From positions 1 to 46,518 of the forward strand of contig JADGJC010000180.1 in the NCBI GenBank assembly GCA_027596075.1: a stretch of DNA of 46,518 bases, written 5' to 3'. Both the position numbers and the translations under genes were made by a program. This stretch comes from Rhizophlyctis rosea. Its lineage: Eukaryota > Chytridiomycota > Chytridiomycetes > Rhizophlyctidales > Rhizophlyctidaceae. The number at the start of each line of letters is the position of its first letter. Position 1 is the stretch's first letter. Shown piece after piece: positions 34,519 through 45,957 of the stretch. Below the pieces are notes generated by a model. It was not told the DNA's origin and ran no database searches. It saw nothing but the letters and a program-made list of their open reading frames with translations.

Positions 34519-37500
34519 ATGACAACAACAAGCTTCGCTCAACTTCTCTTCGCTTGCCTGCCTCCTTCCACTACAATTTCTGAAGATGTGAAGGAATACC
34601 TCACAGGAGCACTGGAAGGCGCAGACACGGTGGCGGACGCGAGAGAGGTAGCTTCAGACTTTTTGCAGGACGCGGGGTTGGACAATGCACAACTGGAAGA
34701 GCTATTTAACCGCGTAGAGGCTGTCTCTCTTGGAGAGACCACTCCTGCCACTTCTGCACATGAGGAAGAGGAGGGACCGAGAAGATTGACGGACGACGTC
34801 CAAGCTGTCTCCTTGGTGGTATGCATGTTCAGGTGAAGGCTGTGCTGTAATCGAACAGTCCTGAATACCATCGAACAGCAAAGCAAAGAACTGTCGAGTA
34901 AGAAGGCGGAACGAGCAAAGTCGCCAGCATCAAGACCTTCATCCCGCCGCACAAAAGCCAAACAAGCAGCAGAGAAACCAAGAGAGCCGGAAGATATTAA
35001 CGAGCCGGTCATAACCGCGATTACGCAAACCTCCAGGTTCCATACCGAGACCATTGAAACATTATCAAACGATGTGAGAAATTAGCTTGCACGAATGCGC
35101 GCTTCTCGCACTGACGCGATTACATAGGTGGATCTCAAAGGAGTACAGTTAGCTGTGAATGAAAGGGACCTGCTGATTGACGCCGAGCTGCGCCTATTTG
35201 CTGGAACACATTATGGTCTGGTGGGAAGGAACGGAGTTGGAAAGTCCAGTATGTTGCATCAGTCATGATGGTCGTTCGTGCTCCGACCGGAGCTGACCTT
35301 TGCCGTTATAGCATTGCTTCGTGCCATCGGCCACGGCATGCTGATAGGGTTTCCCACCAACATCCGCGTCCTCTATGTTGAGCAGTTGGAGGATGTGGAC
35401 CCAAATCTAACGGTGGTCGACACGGTTTTGGGTGCGGACAGGAATAAAGTCAAAACTGAAGAGGAGGTAGCAGGTGGGTTCAATTGGACGCCATCATTCG
35501 TCTTGGAGCTCACGTTGTATGTGTAGTTTTGGAGAACAGCTTGGCGACTGGTGACGAGCTGAAAGTCGCTCGAGCGGTTCGGGAGATTCAATTGGTGCGT
35601 TTGCTGGCCGCGAGGGAGCGTGCGCACCAGATTGCGGTCAAGCGGAGTGGAGCGAGGGGCTCTGAAGCAAGGAAGAGGTTGTTGGCTGCGGAGAAGGATC
35701 TGGCGGACTTCCAAGAGTATGTTCTTCTGCTATACAGGGACCTTCTGGTTTTACCCACTAATGCATTCCGAAAATAGGAAGTGCACCTCAGAACCCACTA
35801 AGGACGAACTCTCTCAGAGTATCATAACTGCAAATGATATGCTACAAGAACTCCACACCTACTTAGATCAGACGTCCGCACCAACGGCAGCATCAAAAGC
35901 GCTGAAGATTCTTGCTGGGTTGGGTTTCCCTGCAGAATGGCGGACTGGACCGCTTGCACAGTTGTCTGGTGGATGGCGGATTCGTGTGGCCCTGGCACAA
36001 GCTTTGTTCATTGAGCCGGATGTGTTGCTGATTGATGAGCCAAGTAAGTGCTGACCAGTCTGTGTGATATGACGAGTGCCATCTGACGATTGGGCTGGAT
36101 CAGCGAACCATTTGGACCTACCTGCCATTTTGTGGCTGCAGGCCTATCTACAGTCGTTGTCATCGACAGTAGTGGTTGTTTCTCATGACCGACGCTTCCT
36201 CAATGCGGTTGTCAGGTACATTCTCATACAACCATCTGGCATCGAGAAAGCAAACTGATCAACTCATCTTGTGCAGTGAGATCATCGTTCTGCGAAAGCA
36301 GAAGCTTGAATACCATGTGGGCAACTACGACGAATATGTTACACATGTCGAAGACGGTATGCCGAGATTGCCTCTATTGCCACTTTGTTGCTATCGACTA
36401 ATCTTCATGCTGCTGTCTTCAGACCGCAAGCACATGGAACGCATGAAGGAGAACGAGGATCGGAAGCGGACCCATATCGAGAAGAGCATACAAGAGGGTA
36501 TCCGGAAAGCCAAGAAGAGTGGAGATGATAAGAAGCTTGGAATGGTTGCGTCCCGGCAGAAGGTTGTAGTCCTCGGGTGTTACTACTCTTTTTGGTGGCA
36601 ACGACTAATGTCGGAAAACCCCTTCGAATCAACAGAAACTGGAACGACTTGGGATCGAGAAGAACGAACGCGGTCACCGCTTTCGCCTCAACGATCAAGC
36701 GGGCTATTTTGAAACCTCACGGAAACAAATCGTCTTGGAAAGGCCCGACCCACCACCCAAGTTCGATATACCCCATCCAGATCCTTTACGTCACCACGGC
36801 TCCTTGATTCAAGTGGACAACGTCTCGTTTTTGTACCCATCAACAAATCCCAGAAAACCATCATCGCCCGTCATCCAAAACGTAACCCTCAACGTAGGAC
36901 AAACAACACGAATTGGCATCGTAGGCGCAAACGGGGCCGGCAAGTCTACCCTCATCAACCTCCTTGCGCAGCAACTGTCCCCAACAAAAGGGACGGTTGA
37001 AGTCCATCCTTCTACGAAATTAGGGTACTTCGCACAGCGGCAGACGGACGCGTTGCATACGGATCCGGAGTTGCGAAGCATGACGGTGTTGAGGTATGTG
37101 ATGGGTGCGACGGAGGGCGATGAGAAGGATGTGTGGGAGAGTCTGGGGAGGTTCGGAATGGGTGGGTTTGCGCAGCAGACGGTAGGGAGTTTAAGTGGTG
37201 GACAGATGGTTCGGGTGGGGATGTGTGTTGCGGTTTGGAAGAGGCCGAATGTGTTGATTTTGGATGAGCCGAGTGAGTTTGATGTTGGACTCGAGAATCT
37301 TGTATTTGTTGCTGCTTTCGGTGCTGACATTGCTCCCTGCTACAGCCAATCATCTGGATATGGAGACAATTGAGGCGTTGATCGCTTCTCTGAAGTCCTT
37401 TCCGGGAGCGGTGGTGGTTGTTTCTCACGATCAGTATTTTATTGATTGCGTGGCAGATAAGGTGTTTTGGGTTGGGAAGGGGAAGGTTGAGGAGTTGGAA

Positions 37501-37554
37501 GGCGGTGTAAAGCAGTATGTCAAGCGGATTTTACCGAAGGAAATTGAATTGTAA
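34519..37554 (+). CDS. ABCF-family ATPase, GCN20/ABCF3-like
   Basis: Eleven exons: 34519-34818, 34879-35073, 35128-35248, 35312-35473, 35527-35716, 35778-36043, 36104-36215, 36277-36356, 36423-36562, 36636-37272 and 37346-37554, 803 residues. The helical N-terminus (ISEDVKEYLTGALEGADTV) resembles the region of GCN20/ABCF3 that binds GCN1. There is no transmembrane domain. NBD1 has Walker A GRNGVGKST (about 198-206), signature LSGGW (about 385), Walker B VLLIDEP and SHDRRF. A linker with charged helices follows (KHMERMKENEDRKRTHIEKS). NBD2 has GANGAGKST (about 618), LSGGQ (about 708), VLILDEP and SHDQYF. These soluble ATPases act on ribosomes; GCN20 partners GCN1 in activating the GCN2 kinase. 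The split between GCN20 and another ABCF subtype rests on the N-terminus only. Confidence 0.88.
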
Positions 37555-37771
37555 ATATGGGTTAGGTTAGGCAGTGTGCAATGTAAAATAGGAAGAATAG
37601 ATAGATGCCCTTTCCGGTTATGAATTGAACACAATATGATCCAAAGTCTCCATTTCGGGCAGAGCGCTTATCGTAATGGGTTTCAGCAAGTCAAAAGTCC
37701 GTAGTGCCTCCCGCAACTCACTACTCACAAACAATTCCAAAAAAACAAAAAACTATATTGTCTATTTGTGT

Positions 37772-38413
37772 CTATGATCTCGGCTTTTCATACACCCATA
37801 TAGAGTCTAAATCGTCCTTACACTTCAACTGCAGTCCCTTCAAATCGCTCATATTGAACACGCCGCTAACAATCCGACATCCGCGCTCGTAATGCTCCAT
37901 GATCAGCGGTTCATGTTCCCGAGCAAATTCAGGCGACATGAACACGATCAGGATGGAAATGTCTGGGGAGTGGATGACGGAGGACACGGATGCATCACGT
38001 AAATCTGCGGCGTGGAATTTACAGTGGGAGGATAGGTCTGAATTTGATTGTCCCTCTCCGCTTTCAGTTGTTCTTAAGGCCCTCCTCGCCAACTCCCGGG
38101 ATATGTCGACGAGTTCCTCGTCGCTTTCTACACCTATGGCGTGTTTTATGTTAAAGTCCCGGATGGCTATTGAGCAGAACCGCCCGTCTCCGGAACCGAG
38201 GTCGAGGAGTGTGTCTGAGGGGGATGCCGAGGCCATTACGAGACATTTTTGGACGCGGCGGAGGGAGGTTGGGAGGTAGGGGGCGTAGGTTGTGTCTACG
38301 CCTTCGATCCAGACTGGGAAGGGTTTGTCGGCGCCTTCGTCGGCGTCGGCGTCTGGCGAGGAGGAATAGTCATTTTTGTAAATTTGTTCGAGGGGTTCGG
38401 TGTAGGTTGGCAT
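37772..38413 (-). CDS. Class I SAM-dependent methyltransferase, small
   Basis: Single exon, 213 residues, starting MPTYTEPLEQIYKNDYSSSP at the first ATG of the frame. Motif I is intact, LLDLGSGDGRF, followed by AIGVESDEELVDISRELARR (motif post-I, acidic). PDISILIVFMSPEF is probably motif II or IV. The preceding segment YAPYLPTSLRRVQKCLVMAS recalls the Q-bearing lead-in of FAM173/ATPSCKMT-type lysine methyltransferases, which also share LGSGDGR, but the match is partial. It ends about 220 bp from the converging ABCF gene and shares a 384-bp divergent promoter with the gene at 38798. Probable protein methyltransferase; substrate unknown. Confidence 0.75.
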   Translation of the reverse strand: MPTYTEPLEQIYKNDYSSSPDADADEGADKPFPVWIEGVDTTYAPYLPTSLRRVQKCLVMASASPSDTLLDLGSGDGRFCSIAIRDFNIKHAIGVESDEELVDISRELARRALRTTESGEGQSNSDLSSHCKFHAADLRDASVSSVIHSPDISILIVFMSPEFAREHEPLIMEHYERGCRIVSGVFNMSDLKGLQLKCKDDLDSIWVYEKPRS

Positions 38414-38797
38414 TTTGGCGGGGCCGGGAGGTTTTGAGGGATGGGGAATCGTGGCAGAAGCAGATTGTAGGAATGTAGGAGAGATCTCCAAACAGATTTT
38501 TTGTGGGTGAGTTTTGGGTGTGGCTTGTTGGGATTACATAAGTGTGTACCACAAGATGAGTCATTTGCGCAGCCTCCGACAAAGGACCCTCCGAGATGAC
38601 GACTGCGCCTCCGACAAACGACGCAATCAATGTGTAAACAAAACCTTGTGGGCTTGCAGGTTGCGACTTGTCACCCCCTGCTTTCCCTTTTCTTACACTC
38701 CCATCAAGCATTCATAAAGGAGGTCCATCTGTCATCCACACACTTCGCTCAAGTCAAATCGCAGCACCAAACCTCATAACGTCTTGAACAAAACAAA
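38414..38797. promoter_or_regulatory. Bidirectional promoter region
   Basis: A 384-bp gap between two divergent start codons (38413 minus, 38798 plus). It must hold both promoters and leaders. No clear TATA box is seen; a CATTCATAAAGG string at about 38708 is a possible weak element for the plus gene. Confidence 0.4.
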
Positions 38798-39448
38798 ATG
38801 TCGCGCCTCATCCCAACCTCCATCACCTCCCCCCTCCCCGACAACCCCCGCACCTGGACGACTGTCGGCCTCTCCCTCGCCGCCATCACAACCGTCGGTC
38901 TCGGCCTCTACATCCACCAAACAACGCCCCCAAAACGCAAAGAAATTCTCCGCTTCTCCGCAGCCCGCACCGTTCGCGCTCCCGTCGACGTCGTCTACGC
39001 CATAATGGCAGACTACTCCTCTGGAGGAGGTCACGCTTCCGTCCTTCCCGGTGGGAAATTCACCGACCTCCAAGCCGACGAAATCGTCCTCGCCGTCACC
39101 GAAACCTCCTCAACAAGCACCGCCGTCCGTCCCGGTCTCGCCATCACGTTCAACGCCCACGTCATGGGCTCCACCTTCCCCACCCAAGCAACCGTGACCT
39201 TCCCATCCCCTTACACTATCGTCGAGTCCATCCCGCAAAAGGGTTTCGTGACGACGTTCTCGTTTTCGCCCGTCAGTCCTTCCGAGACGCTCGTGACCAT
39301 CGAGTCGGCCGTGGAGCAGAAGACAAGTCCTGTGTTGTGGTTCTTTGAGAAGAGGTTCCATCCTTGGGCCTTCTTGCCGATTTATAGGGAGGAGTTGGAG
39401 AATTTGGAGAAGTTGGCTTTGGGGAAGGCGCCTCTGAAGGCCGAGTGA
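38798..39448 (+). CDS. Membrane-anchored SRPBCC (START-like) domain protein
   Basis: Single exon, 216 residues. Residues about 22-42 (TVGLSLAAITTVGLGLYIH) form one transmembrane helix. It is followed by KRKEILRFSAARTVRAPVDV and VYAIMADYSS, the typical beta1-alpha1 opening of polyketide-cyclase/SRPBCC domains. Alternating strands follow (IVLAVTETSS, LAITFNAHVMGSTFP, KGFVTTFSFSPVSPSETLVT) and a long C-terminal helix (FLPIYREELENLEKLAL). SRPBCC domains hold hydrophobic ligands, so lipid binding or transfer at a membrane is plausible. The ligand and organelle are not visible from sequence. The strong C-rich codon use in the first half and G-rich use in the second is shared by other genes here. 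Confidence 0.75.
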   Translation: MSRLIPTSITSPLPDNPRTWTTVGLSLAAITTVGLGLYIHQTTPPKRKEILRFSAARTVRAPVDVVYAIMADYSSGGGHASVLPGGKFTDLQADEIVLAVTETSSTSTAVRPGLAITFNAHVMGSTFPTQATVTFPSPYTIVESIPQKGFVTTFSFSPVSPSETLVTIESAVEQKTSPVLWFFEKRFHPWAFLPIYREELENLEKLALGKAPLKAE

Positions 39449-39715
39449 GGAGTTTCTTGCTGTTTAGGAGTTGGGGAAGGGAGGGTGAGGAACCTGACGG
39501 GGATGGGAAACCTATCACCAGTTTCTGTGATGTTCGGTCCGGATGTAAAGTTAGCACAATGTTTATAGTAATCATAATGTAGTAAGATCAGTCAATTATC
39601 AATGCCTTGATCGCGCGCAGCGTGCCATGTGGATCATCGCTTGCTAATCGTAGGGTGGTGAAAGCCGAACATCCTCAATACGCTACCAGTCTGTCATAAG
39701 AACCACAAGCTGAGT

Positions 39716-40754
39716 CTATTCCTTCTGATTCTGTGTTTCTGGTGACTTTGTTGGTACAGATGACTTTTCACCACTATTTGGTGACGCATTTGGTGCGTCA
39801 CCATGTGTTTTTCTCGAATCTAATATCAATGTCACTGGGCCTTCGTTTACGATATCTACTTTCATCATCGCCCCAAACACTCCATCTGTTCGCAATCTGG
39901 TTAGCATTCACTGTATCATGGACCTGCAGCTTGTTAAGATGCTCACCCTGGATCCTTGTCGCATCGTACGAACTCTTCATCTTCTCTAGAAATGTGGAGT
40001 ACATGTCTCTACTTTGATCGCTTTTCATCGCTGCAGGGAAGGATATTCAACATCAAGTGCCAAGTACCGTTTGGAATGGAACTTCCACTCCCTCCCTTAC
40101 CGAGATGGAAATCCGGCTTGTTCCCTTTGTAGCTGTTGCCGTACAATGTGAATTGGCTGACTGAAGGAAGAGTGAGACCAATTGCTGATCTCCTTTTGTA
40201 CACAAAATGAAGAGGCGAAACATATCTTACCGCATAAGACCTCTAGAGATAGATCCTTCACGCTCTTTGACCAGAATTTGCCGGCATCATCTTCAAATAC
40301 GCGGATGTTGAGGAGCTTCTTCACCCTAGAATTGGTATATGAGTCACAATGCCTTCAAAGTCATGCCGCAATAGACTGAGATTCAGCGCGGCCATTGTCT
40401 TACCTACATGTAATCGATATCCTTCTCCTATTGAAGTTATGGCACCTTGTTAGACGGTTGTTTGTTTACTTGTCAGGGAACATAGCTTAGAAACTGACCT
40501 GGTCGTCCACCTTTGCGCACGAGGTTAGATACTAAGAATTGGACGGAGAATCAGCATAGGAATAAAGTGACTTACTGTTATTCCCACCAAAACACAAATG
40601 CCCTTGCCTATCCGACCGACGACTTCCCCGTTCACTGCATTTATGAGCCGATCAACAGCTGTGGATGACGCGCACGGAAGACTGCAGGCAAACTTTTTCA
40701 ACGATACGTACCGGTCACGCTCGCACTGCTTACTCTTTGCAGAACCGCCCGCAT
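39716..40754 (-). CDS. DTD1: D-aminoacyl-tRNA deacylase (DTD1)
   Basis: Eight exons: 40754-40712, 40634-40576, 40531-40499, 40427-40408, 40325-40231, 40160-40101, 40030-39947 and 39885-39716, 187 residues. It removes D-amino acids from mischarged tRNAs in translation quality control, acting as a homodimer. Diagnostic motifs are MRAVLQRVSSASVTVNGEV, GRIGKGICVLVGIT, KLLNIRVFEDDAGK, EVLCVSQFTLYG, YKGNKPDFHLAM, YDATRIQDGVFGAMM and the Gly-cisPro motif in NEGPVTLILDS. Length is near the fungal norm, with a short Ser/Pro-rich C-terminal extension. Exon 4 is only 20 nt. Exon 3 (YLTSCAKVDDQ) is less conserved than the rest but keeps phase. The other strand has no credible frame here. Confidence 0.92.
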
Positions 40755-41024
40755 TGTAGTTATATTGCCGTGTAGATGGGTACCTATGGGGAAATTTGAC
40801 GCAAGTGCTGGAAGGGAAGGCCGAAATTAGGTCCAGTGGCTAAAAGTAGACAGAGCGAGATAATCAAAGCTAAAAGACGCGATGTGGGGAAGCTGCTGCT
40901 TTGGCCAACATCTTTCTTGCATCCTTCTACTCCCACAACGCTGAGTTAGATCTTCCACTGCCATCACAGCGGTTAGCGGCTGCGCATCGACCCCCTCCTT
41001 GCATCGTCTCTTCAACGCGCAAAT

Positions 41025-41858
41025 ATGTCTACATCCGCAAATCGACCGCGTCCCGCCGTCCCGCCCTTTATCCCCGCTCTGATCCTTCGCAAAATCCTCC
41101 TCACCAACGACGGCCGCGACAAAATCCTAAAGTGCACGCAATACTCGCTGAAACTGTTCCTAATCTTTCATCTAACGTACTCGAAGTACTTCCCCGCCTC
41201 AACATCCCAAAAGTACCTCACAACGAAGTCTGTCATCTCCCAACTATCACTGACGCGCAAAATCATCCGCACGGGCGCCAGTCTCAACTCCTACAGCGAA
41301 CTACTAGAAGCCCTCCAAGAGCGGACAACCACAAAAGGCGGACTCACCCCCACACAACAAACACGAAACTCCCTCGCCGTTCTGAACGCCCTCATTGGAA
41401 TAGTCAACGCCCTCGCCGACGACATAATATGTTACGGCAAACTAGGCATCCTCCCTCCCAAAATCGTAAAACCCGCCACCCCACTGGCAGACCAACTCTG
41501 GTTCCTCACCATCTTCCTCGACGTCTATGAACTAATGCAAAACATCCGCGACAAACAAATCGCCCTTTCATCCCTCACTTCCGCACCCATAGCCTTGAAC
41601 ACCAACGGCGTCCCCGTCGACGCGATTGATTCCGCGCTGGCAGACCACTCGCCTGAAGATAAATTGAAGAAACGGAAGTTGCAGAACGATTTGTTCATGG
41701 CGAATGTGTCGTTGACAAAGTTGGGAGCGGATTTTGTGTTTTGTGGGGTGGATGTGTTTGGGTTGAGGTTGGCGGGGTGGAGTGAGGAGGTGCAGACGGT
41801 GGCAGGGTTGGTGTCGGCTGTGTTGGGGACGTATAAGCTTTGGCTGAAGAATCGATGA
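41025..41858 (+). CDS. PEX11: Peroxisomal membrane proliferation protein PEX11 family
   Basis: Single exon, 277 residues, starting MSTSANRPRPAVPPFI. PEX11 proteins shape and elongate the peroxisomal membrane before fission. Visible family features are GRDKILKCTQYSLKLFLIF (the conserved amphipathic helix 2 region), a second conserved helix SLTRKIIRTGASLNSYSELL, the central DDIICYGKLGILP and the WFLTIFLDVYELMQNIRDK helix. The C-terminal hydrophobic segment (TVAGLVSAVLGTYKLWLK) is that of a PEX11-type protein. It is divergently arranged with DTD1, 270 bp away. Which PEX11 subtype cannot be told. Confidence 0.85.
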   Translation: MSTSANRPRPAVPPFIPALILRKILLTNDGRDKILKCTQYSLKLFLIFHLTYSKYFPASTSQKYLTTKSVISQLSLTRKIIRTGASLNSYSELLEALQERTTTKGGLTPTQQTRNSLAVLNALIGIVNALADDIICYGKLGILPPKIVKPATPLADQLWFLTIFLDVYELMQNIRDKQIALSSLTSAPIALNTNGVPVDAIDSALADHSPEDKLKKRKLQNDLFMANVSLTKLGADFVFCGVDVFGLRLAGWSEEVQTVAGLVSAVLGTYKLWLKNR

Positions 41859-42266
41859 CTTTTCGTTTAGGAAGGTACTTTTTTTTGGAATGATGGGTTG
41901 TTTTCTTGCAGTCAGATATAGAGGTGGGACTTTTGCCGGTGAGGTTAGATAGACGATTTTGGTCCTGCTATGTCGGTAGATCGTCTGAGATGACCAAATG
42001 ATCCCATTTGGACAACAGCTAGCTGCATCACGTCTGCACTTAAGTAGTTCTTGTTAAGTAGCACGTAAGTTTTGGTTGCCACGTCTTTGTAAATACGCAA
42101 CAGCACTCTGCCCCTGCGTTCGATCATCTTCCACCATTGTCTTCGCCATGTTCGCGCGGCCATTGTTGTCAGAAGACACGACATTGCTTTTACTTGCAAT
42201 GCTTGTTCCATCGATATGCCAAATTCGAGTATATATTCAAAGCTATCTTATATGAAATCAGCCTAT
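41859..42266. other. Convergent 3' intergenic region, no gene seen
   Basis: Lies between the stop codons of PEX11 (plus) and the coiled-coil gene (minus). A T-run follows 41876. The 88-codon minus frame at 41945-42211 has no recognisable feature. Confidence 0.45.
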
Positions 42267-42975
42267 TCAGTCATCCCCAATCAACACTCCAGAATCCGAT
42301 CGATGGATAACCAAGTGTGCCGGCATGTTGAAAGGCATATTCGTCGTTGCTGGACCCGCTCCAATACCCGTCAGGCCTGATGCGGCGGCAGGTGGCGGAA
42401 TTGGTGGTGAGGGAAATGCTCCCTGCGGACTGATCGGCAGGGAGGTATTACTCGTATTTGGAGGTGTGGAAGAGAATTTGAGAAACATGTGTCGTGAAAT
42501 GAACTGCGGGATAGTAGGTTATGGAAAGAAATGCCATGGTTGAAAGTCAGCGGAATTTGATGAAGTTTCAACGCAAACTCGCAACCCGTCCAACCGAACT
42601 TACATTCAACCCACCCACCAACCTCAACCCCATCCCAATCCCCACTCCACCAAACCATCCCTCCCCCAACCTCCCAGCCTCCAATCCCCTCTCGCCCAAC
42701 CCCCTTCTCCTCCTCTTAGCCTCCTCCTCCTCCCAAGCCCTTCGTCTCTCAATCTCCTCCCTCTCCCTTCTCACCCTCTCCCGCTCAGCTCTCAACCTAT
42801 CCCTCTCAGCCCGCAAGATAACAAGCTCAGCCTCTAATCGTTCCAGCTGGGCTTTCCATCTCTCCAAGGGTGGTGGCAAGGGTATGGGTGGGAAGAGGGT
42901 TGGCGGTGTTGTTGGTGTTTGGGGATGGTGCAGTTGGATTTGGTGGCCTCTTGGGCGTGGTGGATGCGTGGTCAT
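42267..42975 (-). CDS. Coiled-coil protein with glycine-rich hydrophobic segment
   Basis: Two exons, 42975-42604 and 42503-42267, about 202 residues, joined in phase by a 100-nt intron (GTAAGT...CCGCAG). A Pro/His-rich N-terminus is followed by a strong heptad region, KAQLERLEAELVILRAERDR and its continuation to about residue 90, extremely Arg/Glu-rich. Next comes a Gly-zipper-like segment, GWFGGVGIGMGLRLVGGLN, and after the splice junction FISRHMFLKFSSTPPNTS with a Pro/Ala/Gly-rich tail. I do not recognise the family. A single membrane insertion or oligomerising Gly-zipper beside a coiled coil is the visible architecture. The start is the first ATG after an upstream GTG-initiated extension of the same frame. 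Confidence 0.6.
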
Positions 42976-43500
42976 TTTGCGCGGTACCGACACGGGGGAC
43001 GAGTTTGAAGGATGAATTGGTCGCGTATTGGGGTATAAGGTTACGTTGATCTTAGTGGGCAGAAAGTCTTGGATAACCTGTGTTGGTGTTGGAAGACGAA
43101 AGAGATTTAACGATCAACACATCGGAATTTTGATGTCATGACGCAACCATCGGGATGGAGACGTTCCTTAGCCTGAACACCGTCAGATGCGGCTGGGTGG
43201 ATAACCAGAAGATTCGGTTCATGCTGCCACTGGGGATGACTCTATCCCGATCATATGTTTGTAAATAATCGTAACCATGCACATGCCTTTGTCCATGTTG
43301 ACGGACACTTATCGAGTGGTGATGTGGGGCAACCCCAGTTCATTGCGGTGTTTGCACATCAGTCTATGCAGACTCTTTAACCATCTCGCATTCATCTTCT
43401 CTATCGTATGAACCTATCACACCCAAACAAAATTTTCTATCTCACCAACTTATTTTCTAGCTTTGCAACCCCACCCCGACTCGCGATAGGCTCCAACACA
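42976..43500. other. Intergenic, no gene seen
   Basis: Between two minus-strand genes; it should carry the promoter of the coiled-coil gene and the 3' end of the next. The plus-strand open frame 43408-43680 (MNLSHPNKIFYLTN...) overlaps the last exon of the neighbouring gene and has no supporting motif. Confidence 0.4.
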
Positions 43501-44998
43501 TCAATTGACACATCGTACGTCCATCCCTTGTCGTTCCAAAACTCCTCCGCCACCGATGACATTGAACACGATGCGACTCCTTTGAAATATTCCGCGTATT
43601 CCGGTGTGGGGCATCTGGTCATCAACGGTGCGGTGTGTGTTGACCTCAACCAATTCGATATTGGGGAGCCTGCGGACTAGCGCGGGTACGGAATACTACA
43701 ACTCTGCTGGACACCGATCTGAGTATCTGAACCTCCAACACCAAAAGGGCATCTCATACAGCAACTACAACTCCTCTCCGCCTAACTTTCGGTGCTGATG
43801 ACGGTCTGCCATCTGGTGCCCTCACACCGCCCGCAGACCGTGGTCTCGTTGCGCGCGAACTTTGCATTAACAAAGGGTCGGAACGGTCCAGGCCCGGTGA
43901 TAATGGGCTTACCGTAATCGATGGCTGCGTGAGCGTTGTCGTAGGGAGAGATGCCGGCGCCGTTGATGGACGTTGGATATGTGTTTGCGATTTTGCAAGT
44001 TGTGTCGGTTGGGTAGTGGGAAGTGCGGTTGGGCTGAGAACTGGGGTGTAGGTTAGGATCGTATAGTATACTGGGACGTGCGGGGGGAGAGGTGGTGGAA
44101 GGAAGTCCTTATGTTGTTGAGTGCTGTGAGATGATTGTGATGGTGATTGCAATTGCTGTTGGTGACGCGGTGTGGGTAGAGCTGGAGATGCTGTTGAGGG
44201 ACGGCGAACGGAGGATGGTCGACGGGCAGGTGTTATCGATTGAAGAGTTGACTGTTGCGCTTGCTGTTGGTGAGATGGGGTACTTGGTTGACGAAGGAAG
44301 TCATGCAAGGATGTGACAGTAGCTATTGAGGTTTGTGGTGGAAGGGGATGGGAGAAAAGGGCTGTATCGGGTATGGCTTCAACCAGGGTTGCGAAGGGAT
44401 CTACGTATGTTGGCTGCTTTATCTGAGAGAGCGACACACGTTCAGAAGTGGATGCATTCGACGATTGTTGTTGCTGCTGATGAGATGGCTGTGACTCCCT
44501 TGGTCTGTTCTCTTTATCAGAGTGCCCAGGTTGATCTATTGACTGTTCTTCCGATCCACCGCCGGTAGCAGCAGCATTAGCTCCTCCCCCATCCCCTACC
44601 ACAATCTCCACACCCGCGTCCAAACCCCCTTCCTTCTCCGCTCCATCACCCGCACCCACATCGCCGCGCCATATCCCAACATCCTCAGCCTTAACCGCTC
44701 CACCGTGCTGCACCTGCGCAATGATCCTCATCAACTCATACACACGCGCTGTCTTCGGGAGGGAGACCAAGAAATCATGGTATTCCCAGTCCAGTTGGCG
44801 AACCCTCAATGTAACGATGGAGGTTGCCGCGGCATTTTGAAGGGCGGACTGCAGCTGGGCGGCGCGGGCGGCAAAAGCTTCTGGGTCGAGAGCCCCTGGC
44901 CACGTGGGTTGTAAGTGTGCCGCATTGGAGGTGAGATCTGCGGTTGAAGCTTTTGTTTTGCTGGACTTCTTCTTCTTGCCGGCTTTTTTTGGCGGCAT
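43501..44998 (-). CDS. Uncharacterised protein, conserved-looking N-terminal domain and Q/P/S-rich middle
   Basis: Exon 1, 44998-43760, is one long frame of 413 codons from MPPKKAGKKKKSSKTKAS. A GTATGA donor and TTGTAG acceptor define a 64-nt intron to a possible exon 2, 43695-43501, in phase, giving 477 residues. Without splicing the frame stops 1 codon later at 43754. After the basic start there is an Ala-rich helix, then TLRVRQLDWEYHDFLVSLPK and TARVYELMRIIAQVQHGG, which looks like a small beta-grasp or ubiquitin-like fold. The remainder is low complexity (Gln, Pro, Ser, Thr). Exon 2 reads YSVPALVRRLPNIELVEVNT, which is not low complexity; its assignment is tentative. Function unknown. Confidence 0.6.
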
Positions 44999-45957
44999 CT
45001 TGAAGCAAACGCTTTAGAGGTCGGTATAGTGAGTATCGACTGGCACACCCCGAGCCGGTCGAAGCGAAGTCGGCATAACAGCATTCTGTGCTGGTACAGT
45101 GTATTCATTTGGAGTCGGACGTGTCCGAAAGTCATGGAGGGAAGTGCTATTTTTGTGTCCTCTTGCTTCCAGAAGCAGGGTCCAAACAAGGGTCCTAGCC
45201 AACCCCCAAAACCCCGCTTGGTGGCCCAGTCATGAGCGAAAAGGATCACAGCCCCACTGCTGATCTAATCATACGCCTCCGCGGAAGTGACAAACGACCG
45301 TCCGCATGACGCGACCACCTGACTGCTTTCCCAAATTCCTGTTTTCTGATCGGAACCCAAGGAGTCAAGGACCCTCGGAAATCTGGTTGATGAAGTGCGG
45401 CACTCTTGTGCGGCTGTGTTCCCACCAACAAGTGTCATAATTCATTCAACAATTTCAATCTGAGATGAAGGTCACGCGGCCCGATTGGGAAGGAGGTGAT
45501 CATTGGATTTGTAGGGCGGAGGGCACGTAAGATCTTCTGGGATTTCTGGGCGGTGAGAAGGAATGTTTAGGAACATGGTTTGGTTGTGTGGATGGAAATG
45601 TGTGGCCCGGTTTTCGAAGGCGCAGAAGTGTAATTGTAATGTGGTGCACTGACGTGGGTGACTGCTGCTTTTGCATGGGTCGCAAGTTGTGTTATAAAGG
45701 AAGACGTATGGAGTTTCACTTCCCGTTCCCAATCGCAAGTTCATACGCTCAATACATACTTCCTACACGAATCATACCATCTTTTAAGATCTATTATCAG
45801 TCTATTGCCTTGGCCACCGCAACACTCCAACGCAAATTTCATACTGATCTCGAAACAAGCCAAACAAGGGCGACAGCATATCAACCAATCACTACAGTGA
45901 CCACCACCCACACACAAGTACCCGACACCCCTTCCAATCTTCAATCTAAACACAAGA
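44999..45957. other. Intergenic region, no supported gene
   Basis: Contains the divergent promoters of the genes at 44998 and 45958. A minus-strand frame at 45472-45744 is Pro/His-rich and includes MFLNIPSHRPEIPEDLTCPP, which might be a small gene, but start and splice context are poor and I do not call it. Confidence 0.4.

Noticed and set aside
43408..43680. 90-codon plus-strand ORF
   Set aside because: No motif, and it lies opposite a phase-compatible last exon of the minus-strand gene.
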